Positions 16,890 to 23,836 of a DNA stretch of 64,000 bases are shown piece by piece; position 1 is the stretch's first letter, and each line of letters starts with the position of its first letter. A program made the position numbers and the translations under genes. Source of the DNA: Henriciella sp. (GTDB taxonomy: Bacteria > Pseudomonadota > Alphaproteobacteria > Caulobacterales > Hyphomonadaceae). The stretch covers positions 1 through 64,000 of the forward strand of contig JABSQB010000016.1 in NCBI GenBank assembly GCA_013214545.1, written 5' to 3'. Under the pieces are notes generated by a model, which made no database searches, was not told where the DNA came from, and saw only the letters and a list, made by a program, of their open reading frames with translations.

Positions 16890-17345
16890 TCATACGACCT
16901 GCCACGCTCCATCCTCGCCCTTACAAGCAGTCACGCTGTCCTGTTTGGTAGTTCCATCAGCAAGCGACACCGTTTGTTGGATCTCGCGGCAAGTTTTATT
17001 CTCCTCTGTTTCTACAGTCTTGATCACTTTAGCCGAACCCGAATTTCCAGTTTCCGTATTCGACCATTTCTTGGTCTCGCCAGTTTCGGCGGACTGAACC
17101 GTCGACTCGGCCACGCTTTCTTTCTCGCTTTCGTCCAACAGCTTACCGATTTCGCGCCCAACGAATGATCCTGCTGCGAGGCCTGCCATTGTCCATAGGG
17201 TTTTGTTTTCATCCGCAATTTGATTGCCAAGCAAACCGCCAATTGCAGCGCCAGCGCCCGTTCCGATGGATGCAGCTGAGTCTATTGTTTCGCACCCGGA
17301 TAGGAGAACGATTGCGGCTACTGAAGAGAGAATTGGAGATTTCAT
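16890..17345 (-). CDS. Glycine-zipper (17-kDa antigen-like) lipoprotein
   Basis: A 151-residue outer-membrane-type lipoprotein: a signal ending L-L-S-G-C (lipid Cys near residue 18), then a glycine-zipper pair, G-T-G-A-G-A-A-I-G-G-L-L-G and A-G-L-A-A-G-S-F-V-G-R-E-I-G, as in Rickettsia 17-kDa antigen/SmpA-like proteins. A Glu/Ser/Thr-rich stretch leads to a small C-terminal beta domain with two cysteines (T-C-R-E-I and T-A-C-K-G). Relatives sit in the outer membrane and support envelope integrity or inhibit periplasmic enzymes. It is upstream of the secreted-protein gene. Inside this island it may be the envelope partner of the sigma/kinase module (inference). Confidence 0.8.
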   Translation of the reverse strand: MKSPILSSVAAIVLLSGCETIDSAASIGTGAGAAIGGLLGNQIADENKTLWTMAGLAAGSFVGREIGKLLDESEKESVAESTVQSAETGETKKWSNTETGNSGSAKVIKTVETEENKTCREIQQTVSLADGTTKQDSVTACKGEDGAWQVV

Positions 17346-17753
17346 TTGATGTCCCGAACGTGTTTTCAGGCCTCGTGATTAAGGCCCCTAATTACTAGAA
17401 CGCAAAATTCTCGGAAACTGGTCATGGAAAATGACTCTAGCATCCCGAAATTTGGTTGAGATACATCGACGTTTCTATGAAGACATCCAAGGACGCCATC
17501 ATAGTCTATTGTTCATGAGGATACCTTAGTAGTTTCTGTATCCCCATAAACACTGCGGCTTGATCCCCAAACAAGCCTTCTCATTTCTGACCATAGCCCC
17601 ACTTTTGAACAAAGACTAGTTGCGTGACTTCATATGTATTTTCCATATGAACCCACCCTCACCACCCATAATACAAAGCCTTTTATTGCGCTTGCGAAAT
17701 AAAAGGCTTTGCGCTTATCTATCTGTATAAAGATAGATTACCGGGGGGCGGGA
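17346..17753. promoter_or_regulatory. Divergent intergenic region with three successive inverted repeats
   Basis: The first ~280 bases hold nothing I recognise beyond the expected lipoprotein-gene promoter. Then come three perfect inverted repeats: TTCATATG/CATATGAA (17629-17636 and 17644-17651, 7-base gap), a 14-bp pair CAAAGCCTTTTATT/AATAAAAGGCTTTG (17674-17687 and 17698-17711, 10-base gap), and ATCTATCT/AGATAGAT (17717-17724 and 17731-17738, 6-base gap). A GGGGGGCGG ribosome site leads to the ATG at 17754. They may be operators, a transcript hairpin, or part of a transfer origin. Confidence 0.7.
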
Positions 17754-18269
17754 ATGAAACTGCTATTGAAGCGAGAGCAGACGACTGGACGAGTAGGTCA
17801 GGTCAACTTCAAACTGTGGGCGAAGATTGAAATCGATGATGATGACCGTGCGCTCGTAAATCGATACAAATTCGACCAAGCATTATTGATGGGGGAGCAT
17901 GATCCATCTTTGCTGCGTAAATCAGGGTTCTATGGTCTGCTTGTGGGATTGCTCGCAGCTTTCATTTTAGACTTCATCTTTCCGATGAATCTCGCACTCT
18001 TGCTCGGGCTCGGTGCCGCCGGAGGCTTCACCTACTGGTACTACAATGAGAAACGAGATCAGGTGTTTGTAAAAGACCTGATGCACGGTCGACACTTCAA
18101 GTGTCCCGGCATCATTGATCTAACCAAGAAGGAAGCGGAGATTTCGGAGATCACCGCGATCTTTAGACAAGTGATGGAGAGCGCCAAACATTGGGGCGGA
18201 ACTGAAACCGAAGATATTCCAGTGTTGACCCGTGACGAAGCGAGAGAGCTCATTTTGAAGGTATTCTAA
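17754..18269 (+). CDS. Membrane protein encoded with conjugation-type ATPase
   Basis: A 171-residue protein. The N-terminal ~55 residues are soluble and charged (I-E-I-D-D-D-D-R), two adjacent transmembrane helices span about residues 60-95 around F-P-M-N-L, and the C-terminal ~75 residues are cytoplasmic with T-R-D-E-A-R-E-L near the end. I do not recognise a family. The ATG at 17754 is chosen over an upstream start at 17709 because of the purine-rich site directly before it and because 17709 falls inside an inverted repeat. The stop is followed immediately by the ATPase ATG (no gap), so the two proteins probably work together as a membrane anchor and its ATPase. Confidence 0.6.
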   Translation: MKLLLKREQTTGRVGQVNFKLWAKIEIDDDDRALVNRYKFDQALLMGEHDPSLLRKSGFYGLLVGLLAAFILDFIFPMNLALLLGLGAAGGFTYWYYNEKRDQVFVKDLMHGRHFKCPGIIDLTKKEAEISEITAIFRQVMESAKHWGGTETEDIPVLTRDEARELILKVF

Positions 18270-19404
18270 ATGGCCCTTCATTTTGGACCCCGACTACACG
18301 CACTGACGCATCGGCTGTTCAAGTCAAAAGATGAGACGGAAACGGCTGATCTGTACAACGAAGTTGCAGCACTGTTCGCTCGCGTCGGTATTACGGATGA
18401 AGAAGAGCGACAGGCCGTCATCCGCGCACTTGCTCAATGTGTTTCTGACGCCTTCGAGATCGACACCGCGACACCTTTAGCTTGTCAGATTGAGACGCTC
18501 GCGCAACGATTGCTCGATTATGAGTTGATCTGGTGGCTGCCTGATCTCGATTGGTCAAAAAAACGAGAAACCTCCGAATGGTGGGAAATCCGCGAGGAAC
18601 TCAATCGACAACGTGGGTTCTTAGTCGAGTTTGATCAAACATTCGATCTCATCGTCGATGCATTGCTGATCATGCTCGAGCCATTCGCCAAAAATGGGCC
18701 TCAGACGCACGATTCTGATCAATTGGATGTTGTGGTCGAGACACCGCTTCTTAATCGTGTCAGCGACCTTCCTGATGCTCTGGAGCGCACGCTGGGTGTG
18801 CCGAGCGCACAAGAACTGGTCGACGCCAACCTGTTCACGCGGTTGCGGGATCAAATTGAGCGGAATCTAATCGTGGCCTCGGGAGGAAATCTCGCAGATC
18901 CTCGGTCTTTCTCTAAGTCACCCGTGCTACCGTCTAAATCATCTATCAAAGACCAGTCTGCGCTGGCCGAAGCGTATTTAAACGCAACGCCTCTGATAGA
19001 TTTCTTGAATCAATCAACGACCTTCGCGATTCCAACGGACACGCGATTTGAACATACGCATATGGTCGCTGGTACTGGTCACGGGAAGTCTCAGACACTT
19101 CAGTATCTAATCGCACAAGACCTACCGGCTGTAGCGGCAGGAAAGCGATCAGTCGTGGTAATCGACAGCCAGGGCGATCTTATCAAGACAATTTCCAGGC
19201 TAAAGGATTTCGCACCCGGCGAGCGCTTACATGACCGACTGGTGTTGATCGATCCAACGGATGTCGAATTTCCCGTGTCATTGAATTTGTTCGATGTTGG
19301 AAAAGAACGGCTTGAAGGGTATGAGGCGCTTGAACGCGAACGACTGACCAACTCAATTCTCGAATTGTATGACTTCGTGCTCGGTTCGCTACTCGATGCC
19401 GCGA
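18270..19404 (+). pseudogene. Conjugation-type (VirD4/TraG-like) ATPase, truncated by IS
   Basis: The first ~378 codons of an ATPase. The N-terminal ~235 residues are helical and unassigned. Then T-R-F-E-H-T-H-M-V-A-G-T-G-H-G-K-S gives a Walker A loop near residue 267, V-V-V-I-D-S-Q-G-D a Walker B-like strand near 296, and L-V-L-I-D-P-T-D-V-E-F-P a following strand. The pattern matches conjugative-transfer/DUF87-like ATPases of integrative elements, usually 650-800 residues as I recall. Here the frame runs into an IS3-family element and stops at 19421. None of the three frames to the right of the IS continues the domain, so the 3' half seems deleted and the protein is probably inactive. Confidence 0.75.
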
Positions 19405-19415
19405 TGACCCGCCCC

Positions 19416-20291
19416 CTATAGCGCAGCCAGTTTCTGTGTAGTGTTTTGAGCCTGGATTTGGAAGGGCAATTTCGTTTCCGGCGCTGGCGGTCGGTAGCCG
19501 AGTGATGAGTGGGGCCGCACCGTATTGTAGTGCTGACGCCATTGTTCGATCAGTGTCCTGGCTTCTTTTATCGAGCAGAAAATCTCCCCGTTGAGCAGCT
19601 CGTCTCTGAGCTTGCCGTTGAAGCTTTCATTGTATCCATTCTCCCACGGACTGCCCGGTTCGATGAAGAGGGTCTGCACGCCGATCCGGTCAAACCATTC
19701 GCGCAGAGCATTGGCGGCAAACTCCGACCCGTTGTCGGACCTGATATATTTCGGCACTCCATGCTTCAGCATTGCGTCTGCAACGGCGTATAGGACGTCA
19801 CCAGACCGCAGCTTGCGTTGCACTTCGATGGTCAGGCATTCGCGGGTGTACTCATCGATCAGTGTCAGCATGCGGAACGCGGTGCCATCATGCGTTCGAT
19901 CTAGGACGAAGTCATAGGCCCAGACATGGTTTTTGTGCTCTGGCCTCAGCCGCATGCACGATCCATCATTCAGCCATAGCCGTTTTCGCTTCGGCTGCTT
20001 AGCTGGGACCTTCAGCCCTTCACGCCGCCATATCCTGGCAACCCGTTTGTGGTTCACATGCCAGCCCTGAGTGCGCAGCAATGCTGTGATCCGCCGATAG
20101 CCATAGCGACCGTACTGACGAGCAAGGCCAATGATTGCTGATGTCAGAGCGTGCTCATCATCAGCGATCCTCAGCCGGCGCCATTGTGTAGACCGTGTCT
20201 GGCCAACACATCGACAAGCCCGGCGCTCGGAAACGCCGAGCTTTTTCTTGACGTGATCAACAAACCTGCGGCGACGCTCAGGGCTTAGAAG
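19416..20291 (-). CDS. IS3-family transposase OrfB (DDE integrase domain)
   Basis: About 291 codons in the -1 frame relative to orfA, with no convincing start of its own near the top; it is most likely made as an OrfAB fusion by frameshifting at 20291-20297. It begins L-L-S-P-E-R-R-R-R-F-V, then an HTH_21-type segment (R-Y-G-Y-R-R-I-T-A-L-L) and the rve integrase core with the DDE residues: W-A-Y-D-F, R-S-D-N-G-S-E-F and the E in N-G-Y-N-E-S-F-N-G-K-L-R-D-E. It ends with the typical R-P-H-S-S-L-G-Y-R-P-P. The catalytic triad looks intact, so the element may still be active. Confidence 0.92.
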   Translation of the reverse strand, partial: LLSPERRRRFVDHVKKKLGVSERRACRCVGQTRSTQWRRLRIADDEHALTSAIIGLARQYGRYGYRRITALLRTQGWHVNHKRVARIWRREGLKVPAKQPKRKRLWLNDGSCMRLRPEHKNHVWAYDFVLDRTHDGTAFRMLTLIDEYTRECLTIEVQRKLRSGDVLYAVADAMLKHGVPKYIRSDNGSEFAANALREWFDRIGVQTLFIEPGSPWENGYNESFNGKLRDELLNGEIFCSIKEARTLIEQWRQHYNTVRPHSSLGYRPPAPETKLPFQIQAQNTTQKLAAL

Positions 20292-20563
20292 TTTCCCGAG
20301 GCAGCTTCACGCAAGATCGATTTATCCAGTTCCGCATCAGCGAGCAGACGCTTCAACCGGGCGTTCTCTTTCTCCAGCTCTTTGAACCGTTTGGCCTGAT
20401 CCACTTTCAGACCGCCATATTCTTTGCGCCAACGGTAGTAGGTGACATCTGACACTCCAAGATGACGGGTAACATCCGCCACTGTCTGACCTTGTCCGAT
20501 CAATACATCCGCTTCGCGAAGCTTACGGATGATCTCCTCGGTTGTGTAACGTTTTCGAGCCAT
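20285..20563 (-). CDS. IS3-family OrfA (helix-turn-helix protein)
   Basis: A 92-residue protein opening A-R-K-R-Y-T-T-E-E-I-I-R-K-L-R-E-A, with a helix-turn-helix (V-A-D-V-T-R-H-L-G-V-S-D-V-T-Y-Y-R-W-R) and a leucine-zipper-like end (L-E-K-E-N-A-R-L-K-R-L-L). In IS3 elements OrfA binds the terminal repeats and also forms the N-terminal part of the OrfAB transposase. The slippery heptamer lies just before its stop codon. Confidence 0.92.
   Translation of the reverse strand: MARKRYTTEEIIRKLREADVLIGQGQTVADVTRHLGVSDVTYYRWRKEYGGLKVDQAKRFKELEKENARLKRLLADAELDKSILREAASGNF
20291..20297 (-). other. Programmed -1 frameshift site GGGAAAC
   Basis: On the minus strand the last orfA codons read G-GGA-AAC, a canonical X-XXY-YYZ heptamer. 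Slipping back one base puts ribosomes in the orfB frame, which is open from here to 19416. Frames were checked by hand. Confidence 0.85.
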
Positions 20564-20600
20564 AATTCTCTCCTGAACAGCCTATTTCTATAACCAAAAC

Positions 20601-21554
20601 ATGGCTGCAATTCAGGGGGCTAGGTCAGATGAATCCATTGCGAGTTCTGCATCCACAGTGCGTATTTTGGCACCGTGGAATGGCGTTCTTATTCAAGCGG
20701 GGGGAAGATTAAAGGTCGCGTCAAAACCAGATCTGCGAAGTATGTCGTCAAAGACCGCTGCGCAGCAAATGAAACACCTTGATGCCACGGCAAAGTCTAT
20801 TGACTTGCTGGATGTTGCCATTGCGCAGCAAAAATTACTTTCAGGCGAACTTATGGTTGGTCGAGCGGCGGAGGTGTTAGATGAAAAGGTAATTCCAGCC
20901 TATTTCGAAGCGCGAGTACTACATAAACCCGAAAAGCTAAATGCTCTTTTGGGTTACCAAGTCGTAGACAAGGAATCGATCGGACCCAACTGTGCGACAG
21001 GCAATTTAGCTTGGGACACTCTATGTCTGATGGAGAATAATCCACACTTCAGGCGAAATGTACTGAGAGAACTCACTCTTCGGGCGCTCGAAAACAAAGA
21101 CCTCACGATTGATGATTGGTTAGCCGCGGTCCGCTCACCGTTCTCAGCTGGTTTGTACCGAATATTCGATAGAACATATCTGTTCCGAGACCTGTCCGCA
21201 GAAGAAGACTTAAAAGACTATGCGCTCCATAGCTCTTTAGGTTTTTGGGCGCTGGATCTGCCGCGAGTGCACACGGATCCCAAACTCGATTCCTCGGCAC
21301 AAAACTGTTTTTTGCCTGGAAATGTTGACGTTGAAGTAAAGGAAGGCGTGGCATCAATAGCGAAGCAGTACTATCAGACGGATAATTCGGTGCGCTGTCA
21401 CTTCATGGATGATTTTGCTACCGACATTCGGCTCCTGGACTATCCCGGACCAATACGATTGCTAGCCACCAATCGCGTACTCAACGCGATGCGCATGATT
21501 GATTACTGCCGAAACCCATATTACCTAAATACCTACTGTGAAAACTATCGTTAG
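20601..21554 (+). pseudogene. Truncated unknown ORF fused to IS end
   Basis: An open frame of 317 codons whose only upstream ATG lies inside the IS right inverted repeat, so the true 5' end has been lost. A later ATG at about 20742 has no evident ribosome site. The sequence is soluble and mixed helix/strand, with V-R-I-L-A-P-W-N-G-V-L near the junction, a central S-I-G-P-N-C-A-T-G-N-L-A-W-D segment and a C-terminal half rich in aromatic residues and cysteines. It does not continue the ATPase domain interrupted on the other side. I recognise no family; it is most likely the 3' part of a different gene. Confidence 0.5.
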
Positions 21555-21692
21555 ATAATCGCGATTACCGGTGATTGAGCTTCGTAGTGAGCCAAATGTT
21601 TGTGCGAAGACAATTGCGCTCGAACTTTGTGTCGGCGTTATTTATAGCCATCAATTAGATGAATTCCGGCTTCCGCTGAGTAGCTTGATTTT

Positions 21693-21959
21693 ATGCTCTC
21701 GAACCTTGAAATATCTTTGATTTACAATGCTGAAATGGCGCCTGCGAGTGATAACTCATATGATGTGACCCTCCTCGGGACACTTCTCGAACTCTTGGGT
21801 TTCATGGAATATTCGAATTCGAATGAACTTTCGGAGAATCAAGGATCAAAAAAATTCGAAATAATAATAGAACAGCGTGGGATGAGTAATGTCTTGCCAA
21901 ATATAGAATTTTGTTCGGGCCAAACATTCGATGGATTATTTTTCTCATCAATGGAATAA
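21693..21959 (+). CDS. Small ORF directly upstream of gajA
   Basis: An 88-residue acidic open frame (L-S-N-L-E-I-S-L-I-Y-N-A-E-M, later T-L-L-E-L-L-G-F-M-E-Y) ending 7 bases before the preferred gajA ATG. That spacing is compatible with translational coupling. No ribosome site is obvious before its ATG and I know no homologue, so it may be only an open leader. If real, it could be an accessory component of the neighbouring defence pair. Confidence 0.35.
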   Translation: MLSNLEISLIYNAEMAPASDNSYDVTLLGTLLELLGFMEYSNSNELSENQGSKKFEIIIEQRGMSNVLPNIEFCSGQTFDGLFFSSME

Positions 21960-21966
21960 TGCCTCA

Positions 21967-23826
21967 ATGAAAGTCGCGAGAATAAAAATCAATAATTTCA
22001 GAGGTGTCAGCGCTGCAGACATTCTTTTACCCGAGCACGGCGTCCTTATAGGAGACAATAACACCGGGAAGACGACGATTTTGGAGGCACTTGATTTAGT
22101 GCTTGGCCCAGACCGACTAAATCGGCGGCCACCAATAGATGAGCATGACTTTTTCCAAGGGGATTATTTGCCAAAGAGAGCAGCTCACAATGACGCAGAG
22201 CAAGAACAGGTTGAAGAGACCGATGAAGCCGATGCTACAATTGACGGCGACCCAGGAAATGAACCCGAGCAAGACGCAGAGTCCTACACCGTTGCTCCGG
22301 AGATTCAGATCGAGGCCACTATCATCAATCTAACGGCTGAACAGAAGTCGCGGTTTGGCGATCGGATTGAGTTTTGGGACTCTGAAACAAGTACGATTTA
22401 TAATGAGGCAAACCCTGAAGGAGTTGATGCAGAAAACATTGTTCCAGCCGTCCGAGTCACGTTTGTCGGAAAATACGAACCTGAAGAAGACGATTTTGAG
22501 GGTAAGACTTACTTTAGTGGAAGTTTGATTGATGGAGAAAGTCCCGAGCAATTCTACAAACGTGATAAACAGCTTTGTGGTTTTCTTTATCTACGGACAA
22601 TTCGAACCGGCTCGCGTGCTCTCAGTCTAGAACGCGGGAGCCTGCTGGACATTATTTTGCGCCTTAAAGAGATCCGACCCCAAATGTGGGAGGACACGAT
22701 AGGAAGCCTGAGTGCGCATGCAGTAGCAGCCGATCCATCGATCGGATTGAGCGACGTACTGGGAAGCATAGATAACGCGCTAAAAAAGTACGTACCCAAA
22801 GAATGGGGTGCTGAACCTCGATTAAAGGTTTCAAATCTGACTCGCGAGCACCTTAGAAAGGTGATCACTGCGTTCATAGCTACTGGAGAAGGTGATCATC
22901 TAGCGCCGTTCTACCGCCAAGGAACCGGCACGATTAATATGCTCGTCTTGGCCATGCTCTCGATAATCGCTGAAAGCAAGCAAGAAGTGATTTTCGCTAT
23001 GGAGGAACCCGAGACAGCTATTCCTCCATATGCCCAAAAAAGAATCGTTCATGAGATTCGCAAGTTGTCATCTCAAACCTTGTTCACTTCGCACTCACCG
23101 TATGTGTTGGAAGAGTTTGATTTATCAGAGACCATCGTGCTGGATCGTGACGTCAACGGTTGTTTGAAACAATCTGAGATTACGTTGCCGGATAGTCTCA
23201 AGTTGAAAAAATACAGACAAGACTTTCGGTCTAGATTTTGTGAAGGGTTACTCGCGCGTAGAATTCTGGTGGCGGAAGGAAATACTGAGACCGACGCATT
23301 TCCGGTTGCCTGTCTGCGATTGGCAGAACTCGATCCCGAGCAATACTCATCGTTGGAGTCATTGGGGGTGGCTGTCGTTAACGCTAGCGGAGAGAATAAT
23401 ATTCCAGGCTTAGCAAAAATGTACAGCAGGCTTGATAAACGAACCTTTGCGATCTGCGACACACAGGATGCTGCGAACAAAGCACTTATCGAGGCTCAAG
23501 TAGAAGAACTATTTATGCACCCTGAACCAACATTTGAGGCGTTGATCTTAAATGGCACTACGGATGCTGCGCTTGAGCGGTTCGCTGGGGATATCGATTG
23601 GCCTCCTCATTTAGTCGCCAACTTTCCTGATCCGGTGGCGGATGCTCGGAACGCTCTGACCGCTTATTTTAAATGGTCGAAAGGGAACTGGGGCGTAGCC
23701 GACTTTTTGGCTCAGTGTTCTGAAAACGAAATACCCGAGTGGATTAAAAACGCAGCAAAAAAGCTGGCAGAGTTATGTGATCCGGCTCCAGTTTCGGAAG
23801 AAGGTGCTGCAGCTGCGGCAGATTAA
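21967..23826 (+). CDS. gajA: Gabija protein GajA: OLD-family ATPase/TOPRIM nuclease
   Basis: A 619-residue protein starting M-K-V-A-R-I-K-I-N-N-F-R-G, the standard OLD/SMC-like start, with Walker A G-D-N-N-T-G-K-T-T at residues ~29-37. An ABC Walker B region I-F-A-M-E-E-P-E-T lies near 340 and a C-terminal TOPRIM nuclease domain follows: V-A-E-G-N-T-E-T-D near 435 and I-C-D-T-Q-D near 496. A strongly acidic low-complexity insert (~70-108) is unusual. I prefer the ATG at 21967, since an upstream ATG at 21931 would overlap the small ORF. In the known Gabija system GajA is a nucleotide-sensing, sequence-specific nickase forming a complex with the GajB helicase, encoded here 10 bases downstream. 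It is an anti-phage system by homology. Confidence 0.88.
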   Translation: MKVARIKINNFRGVSAADILLPEHGVLIGDNNTGKTTILEALDLVLGPDRLNRRPPIDEHDFFQGDYLPKRAAHNDAEQEQVEETDEADATIDGDPGNEPEQDAESYTVAPEIQIEATIINLTAEQKSRFGDRIEFWDSETSTIYNEANPEGVDAENIVPAVRVTFVGKYEPEEDDFEGKTYFSGSLIDGESPEQFYKRDKQLCGFLYLRTIRTGSRALSLERGSLLDIILRLKEIRPQMWEDTIGSLSAHAVAADPSIGLSDVLGSIDNALKKYVPKEWGAEPRLKVSNLTREHLRKVITAFIATGEGDHLAPFYRQGTGTINMLVLAMLSIIAESKQEVIFAMEEPETAIPPYAQKRIVHEIRKLSSQTLFTSHSPYVLEEFDLSETIVLDRDVNGCLKQSEITLPDSLKLKKYRQDFRSRFCEGLLARRILVAEGNTETDAFPVACLRLAELDPEQYSSLESLGVAVVNASGENNIPGLAKMYSRLDKRTFAICDTQDAANKALIEAQVEELFMHPEPTFEALILNGTTDAALERFAGDIDWPPHLVANFPDPVADARNALTAYFKWSKGNWGVADFLAQCSENEIPEWIKNAAKKLAELCDPAPVSEEGAAAAAD

Positions 23827-23836
23827 TGCGACGACC

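Larger units (their letters stand above)
19405..20627 (-). mobile_element. IS3-family insertion sequence (about 1.22 kb)
   Basis: The ends are imperfect inverted repeats: left TGACCCGCCCCCTATAGCGC, right (read inward) TGACCTAGCCCCCTGAATTG, both continuing with a GCAGCCA-type segment. The element carries orfA and orfB on the minus strand with a -1 frameshift site. With TG...CA termini (19405-20627) no target duplication is visible. Taken as 19408-20627, the 5-mer GATGA flanks both sides, but it overlaps the left TGA end. Lack of continuity between the two flanking reading frames favours an adjacent deletion. Confidence 0.85.

Noticed and set aside
11388-21669. 12-bp repeat GATGAATTCCGG at 11388 and 21658
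   Set aside because: A 12-mer repeated once in 16 kb is expected by chance; the flanks do not match.
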